The position numbers and the translations under genes were made by a program. Shown piece by piece: positions 27,083 to 36,045 of a stretch of DNA of 64,000 nt (the stretch's first letter is position 1; each line of letters begins with the position of its first letter). This DNA is from CALMEH01 sp964548225. GTDB taxonomy: Bacteria > Acidobacteriota > Blastocatellia > Pyrinomonadales > Pyrinomonadaceae. The notes beneath the pieces are model-generated. The model ran no database searches and was not told the origin of the DNA. It saw only the letters and a list, made by a program, of their open reading frames with translations. Where the stretch lies: NCBI GenBank assembly GCA_964548225.1, contig CAZJQP010000012.1, positions 12,616 through 76,615 on the forward strand. The letters are read 5' to 3'.

Positions 27083-27091
27083 GTAAAAAGT

Positions 27092-28114
27092 ATGACTGAA
27101 ATATTCGTAACCGGCGGCGCAGGATTTATCGGTTCGGCTTTTATTCATTTTGTTTTGGAGGAGACTCAAGACGTTGAGATTATTAATTTCGATGCGTTGA
27201 CGTATGCCGGAAATCTTGAAAACTTAAAAGACTTGGATGAATCACGTCATAAATTCGTGAAAGGCGACATTTGCGATAAATCCGCAGTTTTACAGGCTTT
27301 GCCGGATGATTGCGCGGCGATTTTTAATTTTGCCGCCGAATCGCACGTTGACCGCTCGATTTCTTCGGCAAGCGAATTTGTAACGACAAATGTTCTCGGA
27401 ACGCAAGTTTTGATTGATTGTGCGCGGGCGAAAAATGTTAGCAGATTTATTCAGATTTCGACTGATGAAGTAATGGGCAGTTTGCCCGAAGATAACACGG
27501 CATTTTTCGATGAAAATTCACCGATTCAACCGAATTCACCTTACGCGGCATCAAAGGCGGCGGCAGAACATTTTGTTCGTGCGGCGCGTGAAACTTTCGG
27601 TTTGGACACGATAATTACACGATGCGGAAATAATTACGGGCAACGCCAATTTCCCGAAAAATTGATTCCGCTAATGATTTCCAACGCGATGAATGATGAA
27701 TTTTTGCCGGTTTACGGCGACGGAAAGAACGTGCGCGATTGGATTTTTGTCGAAGACCACGCACGGGCGATTTGGCTGGCTTACAAAAACGGAAAATCAG
27801 GTGAAATTTATAACATCGGCGCACGCAACGAACGCCAAAACATCGAAGTCGTCAAAGCAATTCTGGACGCACTCGGCAAACCGCATTCGTTGATAAAATT
27901 CGTAACCGACCGTCTTGGACACGACCGCCGTTACGCGATTGATGCCGCAAAAACCGAAACCGAATTAGGTTGGAAACCTTTGACGAATTGGGAAGAAGGC
28001 TTAAACAAAACAATTCGTTGGTATCAAGAAAATCAAGATTGGGTAAATCACATTCGCAACGGCGCGTATCGTGAATATTATCAAAAAATGTATGGCGCAA
28101 GTCTCAGTAAATAA
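27092..28114 (+). CDS. rfbB: dTDP-glucose 4,6-dehydratase
   Basis: 340 residues, an extended SDR. NAD-binding FVTGGAGFIGSAF at the N-terminus; YxxxK catalytic motif in SPYAASKAAAEHF; STDEVMGSL supplies the Thr/Asp/Glu used by this dehydratase; RCGNNYGQRQFPEKLIP and NVRDWIFVEDH are family blocks. It makes dTDP-4-keto-6-deoxyglucose, the precursor of rhamnose and other deoxysugars. The other rml genes are not nearby. The 3' end overlaps the GNAT gene by 23 nt. Confidence 0.94.
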   Translation: MTEIFVTGGAGFIGSAFIHFVLEETQDVEIINFDALTYAGNLENLKDLDESRHKFVKGDICDKSAVLQALPDDCAAIFNFAAESHVDRSISSASEFVTTNVLGTQVLIDCARAKNVSRFIQISTDEVMGSLPEDNTAFFDENSPIQPNSPYAASKAAAEHFVRAARETFGLDTIITRCGNNYGQRQFPEKLIPLMISNAMNDEFLPVYGDGKNVRDWIFVEDHARAIWLAYKNGKSGEIYNIGARNERQNIEVVKAILDALGKPHSLIKFVTDRLGHDRRYAIDAAKTETELGWKPLTNWEEGLNKTIRWYQENQDWVNHIRNGAYREYYQKMYGASLSK

Positions 28115-28601
28115 AACGCTTAAAATCATCCAAGCCGAAACAGACGAACAAATCAAACAAGCACGAAAACTTTTTCGTGAATACGAATCGTGGTTCGGAA
28201 TCAAACTGTGTTTTCAAGATTTTGATGAAGAAGTTGCAAACTTGCCGGGCAAATATTCTACGCCCGAAGGCAGATTATTTCTTGCTTTTACTGATGAAAA
28301 ACTTGCGGGTTGCATTGCCCTCAGAAAATTGGAAGATAAAATCTGCGAAATGAAACGGCTTTTTGTGAAAGACGAATTTCGCGGGAAAAAAATCGGTGTG
28401 GCTTTGATTGAAAAAATTATCGAAGAAGCAAAAAATATCGGTTACGAAAAAATGCGGCTCGATACTTTTCCGCCGAAAATGTCAAAAGCCGTCGGACTTT
28501 ACGAATCTTACGGTTTCTACAAAATTTCCGCTTATTATCACAACCCTTTCGGCGAAACGCTTTTTATGGAAAAAAAATTAAAGGCAGAAGCCCGCGCGTA
28601 A
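28092..28601 (+). CDS. GNAT-family N-acetyltransferase
   Basis: 169 residues from the ATG at 28092. The acetyl-CoA motif is EMKRLFVKDEFRGKKIGVALIEKIIEEA (about 90-118), with motif B in YEKMRLDT and a C-terminal VGLYESYGFYK. Substrate unknown. The start overlaps the end of rfbB. The last codons (KAEARA and the stop) are encoded by the left arm and loop of a hairpin repeat, so the repeat sets the C-terminus. Confidence 0.88.
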   Translation: MAQVSVNKTLKIIQAETDEQIKQARKLFREYESWFGIKLCFQDFDEEVANLPGKYSTPEGRLFLAFTDEKLAGCIALRKLEDKICEMKRLFVKDEFRGKKIGVALIEKIIEEAKNIGYEKMRLDTFPPKMSKAVGLYESYGFYKISAYYHNPFGETLFMEKKLKAEARA

Positions 28602-28624
28602 GCAAGGGCTTCTGCCTTTAATTT
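28575..28624. repeat. Hairpin repeat/terminator (AAAGGCAGAA family, second copy)
   Basis: Perfect 19-bp arms (AAATTAAAGGCAGAAGCCC and complement) around a 12-nt loop that contains GCGCGTAAGCAA. The arm start and loop match the left half of the 8042-8122 hairpin. A flanking A-run and T-run make it a plausible bidirectional terminator. It supplies the stop codon of the GNAT gene. Confidence 0.88.
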
Positions 28625-28714
28625 AAACTTTTCAATATTTCAAACGTAAAACACATAGAATTTATCGCGTAAAATTCGACAAATTTAATAAACTTTTGGA
28701 GAAAGAATTAAAAA

Positions 28715-30505
28715 ATGGCAATGTCTAAAACGGGCAAAACTTTTCTCATCTTGGGCGGAATTCTGTTCGCTCTTATTTTGGTTGCGGTTATCGGAATCGC
28801 ACTTTTGTTAAGTGCTTCAGGGAAATCACAAGTGCCGGAAAATTCGGTTTTAGTTTTGAGCATTACGGGCGATTTGCCCGATTACGCACCGGAAGACGCA
28901 ACGGCGAAACTTTTCGGCATCGAACAAAAACAATCTTTTTCGTCGCTGATAACACAACTTCGCAAGGCGAAAGTTGATGAACGCATCGGCGCGATTTTGC
29001 TCGACATTGATTTTCCGATGATCGGTTGGGGCAAAGCGGACGAATTGCGCGAAGCGATAAAAGATTTTCGCACGTCGGGCAAACCCGTTTATGCGTATAT
29101 GGAAATCGGCACAAACCGCGAATATTACATTGCAACCTCAGCCGAGAAGATTTTTCTGCCGCCCGCCGGAGATTTGTATATTCAAGGTTTTGCCGCGCAA
29201 GCGCAATTTTATCGCGGTTCGCTCGATAAATTGGGCATCGAACCGCAATTTTTGAAAATCGGCAAATACAAAAACGCGCCCGATCAATACACCGAAAAAG
29301 AGATGACCGAAGGACAGCGCGAAGTCATCAACGCGGTTTTGGACGATTATTACACGCGCATCGTCAACACGATTTCCGAAACACGCAAAAAATCACCCGA
29401 AGATGTCAAAGCCTTAATTGACAACGCGCCTTACAACGCGATGCAGGCGAAACAGCAAGGTTTAATTGACGAAACTTTTTACAGAGAACAAGTTTATGCC
29501 GAACTCAAAAATCGTCTTGGCTACAAGGAAGAAGATAAAATCCGCACTGTTTCGACAAGCGAATATCGTGAAGTTCCGGCAGATTCTTTGGGATTAAATA
29601 ATGGCGAAAGGGTTGCCGTAATTTATGCTTCGGGCGCAATTACGGGCGGAAGCTCAAACCGCAGTCCGCTTGGTGGTGAAACTGTCGGTTCGGACACGAT
29701 GGTCAAATCAATCAACGAAGCGGCGGAAGACAAATCAATCAAAGCGATTGTTTTAAGAATTGACTCGCCCGGCGGTTCGGCTCTCGCGTCGGATTTGATG
29801 TGGTATGCGATTGAAAACGCCAAAGCGAAAAAGCCGGTTGTTGTTTCGATGAGCGATGTTGCGGCTTCGGGCGGTTATTATATCGCTTGTAATGCAAATA
29901 AAATTGTTGCCGAACCTTCGACTGTAACCGGCTCAATCGGCGTTTTTATGGGCAAACCGGTTTTGAAAGGTTTCTATGATTGGATTGGCGTTTCAAACGA
30001 ATATGTTTTGCGTGGCAAAAACGCCGGAATTTTCCGCGAAACCGTCAAATGGGAAGGCGACGAACTCAAGAAAATGCAAGATTCGGTGAATAATATTTAC
30101 TTTACAAACTTCGTCCCGAAAGTTGCCAAAGGACGCGGCAAAACCGACGAAGAAGTAAATACAATCGGACAGGGCAGAGTTTGGACGGGAAATCAAGCCA
30201 AAGAAAAAGGATTGATTGACGAATTCGGCGGACTCGAAAAAGCCATTGAAATTGCCAAAGGTTTGGCGAATCTTCCCGCTGACAAAGACGTGCGCCGCGT
30301 AAATTTTCCCGAACCGCGCCCGTTTTTTGAAACGCTTTTCGGCGGTGGTATTTACACCCAAACACAAGAACAAAAAGTTCAGGAAGAATTGATAAAAGCT
30401 CTACCCGAAGACGTGCGAAAAACTCTTCGCTACGCTTCAATTCTCGACCAAATGAAACGCGGCGAAGCGATGATGATGTTGCCTTACGAACTCGAAATAA
30501 GATGA
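28715..30505 (+). CDS. sppA: Signal peptide peptidase SppA, 67K type
   Basis: 596 residues with one N-terminal membrane anchor (FLILGGILFALILVAVIGIA). The tandem SppA arrangement is present: Lys186 in GKYKNAPDQY of the N-terminal repeat and Ser385 in DVAASGGYYIA of the C-terminal repeat match the Lys/Ser dyad of E. coli SppA (K209/S409). LRIDSPGGSALASD is the preceding family block. Degrades cleaved signal peptides in the membrane. The TGA stop is fused to a 134-bp hairpin element. Confidence 0.95.
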   Translation: MAMSKTGKTFLILGGILFALILVAVIGIALLLSASGKSQVPENSVLVLSITGDLPDYAPEDATAKLFGIEQKQSFSSLITQLRKAKVDERIGAILLDIDFPMIGWGKADELREAIKDFRTSGKPVYAYMEIGTNREYYIATSAEKIFLPPAGDLYIQGFAAQAQFYRGSLDKLGIEPQFLKIGKYKNAPDQYTEKEMTEGQREVINAVLDDYYTRIVNTISETRKKSPEDVKALIDNAPYNAMQAKQQGLIDETFYREQVYAELKNRLGYKEEDKIRTVSTSEYREVPADSLGLNNGERVAVIYASGAITGGSSNRSPLGGETVGSDTMVKSINEAAEDKSIKAIVLRIDSPGGSALASDLMWYAIENAKAKKPVVVSMSDVAASGGYYIACNANKIVAEPSTVTGSIGVFMGKPVLKGFYDWIGVSNEYVLRGKNAGIFRETVKWEGDELKKMQDSVNNIYFTNFVPKVAKGRGKTDEEVNTIGQGRVWTGNQAKEKGLIDEFGGLEKAIEIAKGLANLPADKDVRRVNFPEPRPFFETLFGGGIYTQTQEQKVQEELIKALPEDVRKTLRYASILDQMKRGEAMMMLPYELEIR

Positions 30506-30639
30506 TTGGAGCGCAATCGGCTCGATCGCAGCATCGCGTTTTCAGCGATGTAAAGGTGTTTGCATAGATTCAACTCGAATTTATGCAAACGCCTTTTTTC
30601 GCGCTTTGCGCTCAGGCAATCGAGCCGATTGCGCTCCAA
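30506..30639. repeat. Long-hairpin element, copy A
   Basis: Outer arms 30506-30526 and 30619-30639 are a perfect 21-bp inverted repeat (TTGGAGCGCAATCGG... / ...GATTGCGCTCCAA). Inside are three smaller stems: CATCGC/GCGATG, GGTGTTTGCATA/TATGCAAACGCC and GCGC/GCGC. The internal sequence (GCGTTTTCAGCGATGTAAAGG, read as GCGTTTTCAGCG then TGTAA) is shared with copies B (37764) and C (39484, opposite orientation). It starts one base after the sppA TGA. Likely a non-autonomous REP/MITE-type element. Confidence 0.88.
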
Positions 30640-30663
30640 CTATAAGTTTTTTTTCAAAAATAA

Positions 30664-30744
30664 TGTTTCACACTTGCAACATAAAACAACTTGTGCTACA
30701 TTTGTTGCATCAATGAAACGAAATGCCTTTAACGGTAGGCATTT
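30664..30744 (+). promoter_or_regulatory. Structured leader/operator region upstream of the Sak4-like ATPase gene
   Basis: Nested inverted repeats TGTTTCA...TGAAAC (30664-30670 / 30714-30719) and GCAACA...TGTTGC (30676-30681 / 30703-30708) share a common centre. A separate hairpin AAATGCCT-N8-AGGCATTT follows (30721-30744). They could be repressor half-sites or a folded 5' leader. A CAGGAG ribosome site lies downstream, before the ATG at 30788. Confidence 0.45.
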
Positions 30745-30787
30745 AAGGAACAAAAACTAAACAAAAACATCAGGAGAAAGCAAAAAA

Positions 30788-31813
30788 ATGAAAAATTCAA
30801 AATTAAAAGTAAATCCATTAAGCAGAATTCCGCGGCAACAACGGTTGGTGATGGCAATTCGCGGTGGCGCGGGCGTTGGCAAAAGTCATTTTATTCGTTC
30901 GATGAGCGAAGCCGGAATTGGCAAACTTTGCATTTTTGACACGGAACGCAAGGCGCGACTTTTGCGCGGAGTCGGAGCAACGTTTGATGCGCTTGAAGTT
31001 GAAAATTCGGACGAATTGCCGGAATTTATAGAATGGGCGATTAACGGGGAAGGCGTTGAGCAAAATTATGGATGTTTCGCCTTGGACAGTTGGGCGGCAT
31101 ATTTCGGCGCGAAACATTCGGAAATGCTCGAAGCAGTGCGCGAAAAAACGGGGGACCATTTGGCACAACCGAGCGCGGAAGAATTGGCGGCTGACCAGAT
31201 GATTTTGCAATCGGTTTTGCGGAAACTCTGCATCGAATCGGGCAAATGCGTCGTTATTGCCGACCAGATTCCGGCGAAAGGCAAAGAATCTAAGGAAGAC
31301 AACGAAATTGGGCGCGTTCTGCCGATGACGGCGAGCGGTTTGGAATATTTCGTTGACGTGATGATTGAAATTTCTCTGCAAGAGCGCGACGGCGAAATTA
31401 CGCGGGTTTTCCAAGTCGTCAAATCAAACAGTCCGGCGTTTGAAGTCGGATTTGAAATGACGGGAAACATTGGTTTTGCAGATTTTCTCGACTATATGCG
31501 CGGCGAACAAGCTCTTGAATTGGCTTTTGAAAAGCCTGTGAAATCGGATGTTCCCGAATTTATCGAAGAAAAACCTGCGCTTTCGATTGTCAAAAACGAG
31601 ATGACGCTCGAAGATTTGATTGCTAAAGCGGAAGCCAACGGATTTAAGCAAGCAGACATCGTTACGGGCGCGAAAATCTATCATAATCAGCCGAACATTT
31701 ATCGTCTGACAGGCGAACAAATCGCTGATTTGGACAAACGAATCACGGCACGAATTGAAAAAACAAAAGCGGCGGAGGCAGAAATCAAACCCGCCAAGAA
31801 AAAAGCGGCGTGA
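30788..31813 (+). CDS. RecA-fold P-loop ATPase, AAA_24/Sak4-like
   Basis: 341 residues. Walker A is GGAGVGKS (26-33) near the start; GKLCIFDTERKARLLRG and YGCFALDSWAAYF (a Walker B-like hhhhD) follow, and CVVIADQIPAKGKE resembles the RecA-fold strand after it. This order fits phage AAA_24/Sak4 single-strand annealing or recombination ATPases. The C-terminus adds a helical segment and a Lys/Ala-rich tail (TKAAEAEIKPAKKKAA). No other phage gene is adjacent, so it is probably a domesticated or remnant phage gene. Confidence 0.75.
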   Translation: MKNSKLKVNPLSRIPRQQRLVMAIRGGAGVGKSHFIRSMSEAGIGKLCIFDTERKARLLRGVGATFDALEVENSDELPEFIEWAINGEGVEQNYGCFALDSWAAYFGAKHSEMLEAVREKTGDHLAQPSAEELAADQMILQSVLRKLCIESGKCVVIADQIPAKGKESKEDNEIGRVLPMTASGLEYFVDVMIEISLQERDGEITRVFQVVKSNSPAFEVGFEMTGNIGFADFLDYMRGEQALELAFEKPVKSDVPEFIEEKPALSIVKNEMTLEDLIAKAEANGFKQADIVTGAKIYHNQPNIYRLTGEQIADLDKRITARIEKTKAAEAEIKPAKKKAA

Positions 31814-31820
31814 ATTTTAA

Positions 31821-31883
31821 GTTTCTAGTTTCGGGTTTCGGGTTAAAGGCAACCAAACCAGAAACTAGAAACCCGAAACCGAA
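31821..31883. repeat. Heptamer hairpin (GTTTCGG units)
   Basis: GTTTCTA GTTTCGG GTTTCGG is followed by opposed CAGAAAC TAGAAAC CCGAAAC CG. GTTTCGGGTTTC pairs with GAAACCCGAAAC. It lies just after the Sak4-like gene and probably ends its transcript. Confidence 0.8.
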
Positions 31884-31955
31884 TTTTGGGGCAAACAAAC
31901 GAGGGCAAGGGAAGTTTCGGGAAAGATTTCTTTTGTCCTTTTTGTGTTTAAAGTT

Positions 31956-32324
31956 ATGAAAATTAAACATTTATTTCCAATTCTGGCGACGAAAGATTTG
32001 GAAGCGACGATTGAGTTTTACGAAAAATATTTGGGTTTTGAATGTCTCGGAAAATATCCGGCGGAAAATCCTTGTTGGGCGAGTCTTTGCAAAGGCGATG
32101 TTGAAATTGCTTTCAGTGTGCCGGAAGACGAGCGCAGTTTTGAGAAAACCGAAGCGTATTGCACGATTTATTTGGTAGTTGAAAATGTTGATGAAATCTA
32201 TAAAACCTTGCGCGAAAAGGTCGAAATTACTTATCCGGTAAAAGATTTTGATTACGGAATGCGCGAATTCGGCATCCGCGATTGCAACGGTTATATTTTG
32301 CATTTGGGCGAAAATATTGAATAG
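31956..32324 (+). CDS. VOC (glyoxalase/bleomycin-resistance fold) protein
   Basis: 122 residues from the ATG at 31956. Pattern typical of a single VOC domain pair: HLFPILATKDLEATIEFYEKYLGFE at the start and MREFGIRDCNGYILHLGEN at the end. The family includes glyoxalases, dioxygenases and drug-binding proteins; nothing points to a specific ligand. Followed at 11 nt by two small membrane protein genes on the same strand. Confidence 0.86.
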   Translation: MKIKHLFPILATKDLEATIEFYEKYLGFECLGKYPAENPCWASLCKGDVEIAFSVPEDERSFEKTEAYCTIYLVVENVDEIYKTLREKVEITYPVKDFDYGMREFGIRDCNGYILHLGENIE

Positions 32325-32335
32325 GAGAAAAATTT

Positions 32336-32740
32336 ATGTTGAGAATTATTTTGGGCGCGATAGTCGGATTTATCGTTTGGACGATTTTGCTTTTTACAAC
32401 TGACAAGATTTTGGAACTCGCTTCGCCGGATTGGTATGGCAGAATTAGTGCCGAACTTTTGGCGGCGATAGAAAATAAAACTCCATATACGATGGACACG
32501 GCAATTATGATTTTGACCGGCACGAGAAGCGCGATTTTAACGATTATTTCGGGTTTTGTCGCGGCTTTGATTTCTAAAGAAAACTTCAAATCGCCATTTT
32601 TGTTAGGGATTTTATTGCTGGCATTCGGGCTTTTCGTGCATTCGATTTTTTGGAATTACGTTCCGCTTTGGTATGATCTTTTGATTTTGCTTCCGCTGAT
32701 TCCTTTGGCGATTTTAGGCGGAAAACTCAGAAAAAATTAA
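32336..32740 (+). CDS. Small four-helix membrane protein, unknown
   Basis: 134 residues with hydrophobic segments at about 5-22, 57-77, 84-100 and 108-127. AGGAG precedes the start. No family recognised. Sits between the VOC gene and a second small membrane gene, spacing 11 and 10 nt, so the three form one transcription unit. Confidence 0.72.
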   Translation: MLRIILGAIVGFIVWTILLFTTDKILELASPDWYGRISAELLAAIENKTPYTMDTAIMILTGTRSAILTIISGFVAALISKENFKSPFLLGILLLAFGLFVHSIFWNYVPLWYDLLILLPLIPLAILGGKLRKN

Positions 32741-32750
32741 GGGAAATTTT

Positions 32751-33170
32751 ATGAACATCAAGCGTTTGGTGTGGATAATCGGCGCGGCGATATTTATTTT
32801 GGTCGTCAATGTCGGTTTGAGCGTTTTGTATATGGTTATTTACGGCTACGTTATCAATCCGGGACACGATGAACAATTTTATCAAGACCACGTTCAAATT
32901 GCCGCGCCGTATTGCAGTATTGTTTTCGGCATTCCGCTGTTTTATTTTGTCTGCCGTTGGATCGGCGGCAAGTGGGAAAGAAGTTTCACCGTCAAAGCGG
33001 CAATTTCCGTTTGGATTGCTTATGCGTTGATTGATATAACCGTTTTATTTGCAAGCGGTTTAACGCTTTGGATTTCGGGTTTGATGACAATTTCCTTGAT
33101 TACAAAATTGATTTCGGCTTACCTCGGCGGAATATCTGCAAGTAAGCGGTTTAACTATAATTCATTTTAG
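32751..33170 (+). CDS. Small four-helix membrane protein, unknown
   Basis: 139 residues with four hydrophobic helices (about 7-28, 48-65, 77-98, 102-125) and an exposed loop INPGHDEQFYQDHVQIA between the first two. No family recognised. Last gene of the VOC/membrane-protein unit. Confidence 0.7.
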   Translation: MNIKRLVWIIGAAIFILVVNVGLSVLYMVIYGYVINPGHDEQFYQDHVQIAAPYCSIVFGIPLFYFVCRWIGGKWERSFTVKAAISVWIAYALIDITVLFASGLTLWISGLMTISLITKLISAYLGGISASKRFNYNSF

Positions 33171-33209
33171 ACACAAATCGTTTTCAGCAACAAAATTTCG
33201 ACCGGTCAT

Positions 33210-34775
33210 TCATTTACACAAATTTACCAGTAAAGTCCGTAAAAATTTATCAAAAGGTTCAACCGTTTCCAAAACTAAATGCTCGTCGGGCGAATGGGCG
33301 CAATTTATTTGCGGACCAAAAGAAATTGCTTGCATTTCTTCGGTCTTGATTACGCCGCATTCGAGTCCGGCGTGGACGGCAACCGTTTCAACTTCCTTTG
33401 AAAACAAATCTCGATAGGTAGCTTTCGCAGTTTTTAGCAGATGACTTTGCGTATCAGGCGACCAGCCCGGATACGGAACGCCCAACACAATATCAAATCC
33501 TAATGTTTTTAGCGGCGGTAGCAATTTTGCTTCAACCTTTTCAAAACCGTTTTTTTCCGAAGTCCGCATATTATCCAAAAACGAAATTGTGTTTGCTTCG
33601 GTTCTGACCACGCCGAGATTTGAACTTGTGGCGACAATAAAGGGTTCTTCTTCGTATTTACTCAAAACGCCGTTTTGAATTTCCGAAAACGCGGCGACAA
33701 AATCCTTTGAAAACTCCGAACTAAAAACTTTTTCGTTTGAATCTGTTTTTGTAATTTCAATGATGCTTTTGGAATTAAATTCCGAATCAACGTCGGCTTT
33801 TACTTGATTTTCAAGAGCAATTTTGACGTTTTCGATTGTTTCATCCACTTTTGCCGCTTCGACAAAAAGATTTGCGGATGCCCAAGCCGGTATTGCATTT
33901 CTTTTATCGCCGCCGTCAAAAGTTGAAAGATAGAACTCCTGTTCGGAAAGAGCGTTTTTTAGAGCTTTTGCAAGAATGATAATGGCATTTCCGCGTTTTT
34001 CGTGGATTTCAAGACCGCTGTGTCCGCCGGCTAGTTCTTTGATTACCGCTTGAATCGGCACAAAACCCGCAGGAGCGTTAATTTTATCCCGAATAATTTT
34101 TCCTTCAGCCATTTTTCCGCCGGCACAGCTAATTGTAATTGTTCCGTGGTCTTCGCTGTCCAAATTTACCAAGTATTTCGCATTTTTGAGCAGAGATTTA
34201 TCAAGCTGCATTGCTCCGGTCAATCCGGTTTCTTCGTCCATCGTAAAAAGCAAAACCAGCGGAGGGCAATTTTCCGGTTGATTGAGCGCAACATTAATAG
34301 AAGTAGCGACACCGATTCCGTTATCTGCTCCCAAAGTGGTCTGGTCGGCTTTGAGAATGTCGGTCGCAGAGCCTTCAAATTCGCCTTTCTCGATTTTCAA
34401 AGTCAATGGGGTGTTTAAAAAATCAAAGCTGACAGGAACAGTTACCATATCCAAATGTCCTTGCAGACAGACAGTTTCCGCATTTACGCCGGTGCCTTTG
34501 CCCGGAACGGAAACAGCCAGATTTCCGACGGCATCTTTCTTGTATGTCCAACCTTTTTCTTCGGCGATTTCGATGATGAACCGGCTTACCTCGCCTTCCA
34601 TTGTAGATGGACGCGGAATTCCGGCTAACGCACAAAAATTAGTCAAAATACCGGCAATATCGGGATGTTTTTCATCAATAAATTTCAGAACTGATTCAGT
34701 TCCTTTCGCTTTGTTCAACCTTTTTAGGGCGGCAGTCGAAATCGTATTAGCTTTAGTTTGATAAGTAATTGACAT
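33210..34775 (-). CDS. pepD: Cytosol non-specific dipeptidase (beta-Ala-His dipeptidase, M20C)
   Basis: 521 residues, near the family length of about 485. Metal-binding blocks are visible: LQGHLDMV (His and Asp), TLGADNGIGVA, MDEETGLTGA and NLDSEDHGTITISCAGG; the late HAGLECGVI and GPQINCAHSPDE complete the two-zinc site. Hydrolyses dipeptides such as Xaa-His in the cytoplasm. An N-terminal extension of about 30 residues (NTISTAALKRLNKAKGTE) precedes the family start. Solitary gene. Confidence 0.92.
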   Translation of the reverse strand: MSITYQTKANTISTAALKRLNKAKGTESVLKFIDEKHPDIAGILTNFCALAGIPRPSTMEGEVSRFIIEIAEEKGWTYKKDAVGNLAVSVPGKGTGVNAETVCLQGHLDMVTVPVSFDFLNTPLTLKIEKGEFEGSATDILKADQTTLGADNGIGVATSINVALNQPENCPPLVLLFTMDEETGLTGAMQLDKSLLKNAKYLVNLDSEDHGTITISCAGGKMAEGKIIRDKINAPAGFVPIQAVIKELAGGHSGLEIHEKRGNAIIILAKALKNALSEQEFYLSTFDGGDKRNAIPAWASANLFVEAAKVDETIENVKIALENQVKADVDSEFNSKSIIEITKTDSNEKVFSSEFSKDFVAAFSEIQNGVLSKYEEEPFIVATSSNLGVVRTEANTISFLDNMRTSEKNGFEKVEAKLLPPLKTLGFDIVLGVPYPGWSPDTQSHLLKTAKATYRDLFSKEVETVAVHAGLECGVIKTEEMQAISFGPQINCAHSPDEHLVLETVEPFDKFLRTLLVNLCK

Positions 34776-34933
34776 AATTCACCAAAAAACCTCTTTCTTT
34801 TACTGTATTATTTTTATGAATCCCAATCAAAAATATCAGCAGGATTTTCATCTGAACCGAAGGAGCAAGCAAGACTATAAAAACAGAATGATTGAAATTT
34901 TCCCCAAGACTTAAATTCTTACCTTACGCAGTT

Positions 34934-35479
34934 TTAGTTTTTGTCGCGTAAGTCGTGAATTATGGTTTTCAGCAAATAAACCGGAAGCGGAAGCCATTGC
35001 GGGAATTTTTTGTAAGTTTGCTCGTTTAGGCGTTCGATTTTTGTTTCGGCTTCGGTTTGAAGTGCGTCGGGCGGCAAATCTTCTTTTCTTTCATAACAAG
35101 CGTGAGCGATACACGGAATCGGTTTGACGGCGTGAATCAGACACCCGACATTTTTTTCAAAAAGCGGACAGGCAAAAGTTTTCGCAAATGTGTCGCTTTC
35201 GGAAGTTAGATTGTATTTTTCGACGGTTTCGGCGATTCGTTTATAAATTTTCCCCCACGTTTCGGGTGAAAATTTTGCAAGTTTTTCGTGAATCAAAACA
35301 GCTTCCAATTGAGTTATGTGAACATTGACAAAATGCGCGTCGAGACAACACGCGCCTTTTGTTTCGCAAGTTTCGCAATCTTTGGCGCGGTGTTCGTAAT
35401 TTTGCTTAATCGTTTGCCGAAACTCGTCCTTTAATTCTCGCAATTTCAGCAAGGCTTGTTTTTCCGAAAGCGGTTTCAT
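34934..35479 (-). CDS. YkgJ-family cysteine-cluster protein
   Basis: 181 residues with the YkgJ/UPF0153 pattern of cysteines: C-x2-C-x4-CC in DCETCETKGACCLDAHF, then CPLFEKNVGCLIHAVKPIPCIAHAC. These residues likely bind an iron-sulfur cluster or zinc. Function unknown. Its 5' side abuts a heptamer hairpin. Confidence 0.87.
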   Translation of the reverse strand: MKPLSEKQALLKLRELKDEFRQTIKQNYEHRAKDCETCETKGACCLDAHFVNVHITQLEAVLIHEKLAKFSPETWGKIYKRIAETVEKYNLTSESDTFAKTFACPLFEKNVGCLIHAVKPIPCIAHACYERKEDLPPDALQTEAETKIERLNEQTYKKFPQWLPLPVYLLKTIIHDLRDKN

Positions 35480-35487
35480 TTGCTACA

Positions 35488-35562
35488 ATTTAGGTAGATT
35501 CAAGATTTAAGATTTAAGATTCAAGATTGAAGAACCTTGAATCTTAAATCTTAAATCTTGAA
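35488..35562. repeat. Heptamer hairpin (GATTTAA/GATTCAA units)
   Basis: GATTCAA GATTTAA GATTTAA GATTCAA (from 35497) faces CTTGAAT CTTAAAT CTTAAAT CTTGAAT (to 35556). The pairing continues outwards through AATTTAGG with a 2-nt bulge. It lies between divergent genes, directly before the peroxiredoxin start. Confidence 0.92.
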
Positions 35563-35580
35563 TCCTAAATTTACAAAATT

Positions 35581-36045
35581 ATGTTGAAAGAAGGCGACAA
35601 TGCGCCGGAATTTACGGCGAAAAATCAGAATGGCGACGACGTAAAACTCTCGGATTTCAAGGGGAAACGGGTTGTTTTGTATTTTTATCCGAAGGACGAC
35701 ACGCCCGGATGCACGAAAGAAGCGTGCAGTATGCGCGATTCTTTTGATGTTTTTGAAGAAAAAGGGATCAAAATTTTCGGCGTGTCGAACGACGACGAGA
35801 AAAAGCATCAAAAATTCATTTCAAAACACAGTTTGCCGTTTGATTTGCTTGCCGACACGGATAAAACTTTGGTCAATCTTTACGGCGTTTACGGCGAAAA
35901 GAGTATGTATGGCAAAAAGTATATGGGAATTTTCCGCAAGACGTTTTTGATTGACGAAAACGGCAAGATTGCGAAGATTTTCGATAAAGTAAAGGTCGCC
36001 GAACACGCTGACGAAGTGTTGGAAGCGTTTGGAGAAAGTGCATAG
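35581..36045 (+). CDS. bcp: Thioredoxin-dependent peroxiredoxin, BCP type
   Basis: 154 residues. Peroxidatic Cys46 and resolving Cys51 stand in TPGCTKEACSMRD, the 1-Cys/atypical 2-Cys BCP arrangement. YFYPKDDTPGC and FRKTFLIDENGKI are family blocks. Reduces hydrogen peroxide and organic peroxides with thioredoxin. The final residues and TAG stop are provided by the first AGTGCAT unit of a heptamer array. No thioredoxin gene is adjacent. Confidence 0.94.
   Translation: MLKEGDNAPEFTAKNQNGDDVKLSDFKGKRVVLYFYPKDDTPGCTKEACSMRDSFDVFEEKGIKIFGVSNDDEKKHQKFISKHSLPFDLLADTDKTLVNLYGVYGEKSMYGKKYMGIFRKTFLIDENGKIAKIFDKVKVAEHADEVLEAFGESA

Noticed and set aside
34816..34914. 32-codon open frame between pepD and the YkgJ gene
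   Set aside because: Too short, no ribosome site and no recognised motif.
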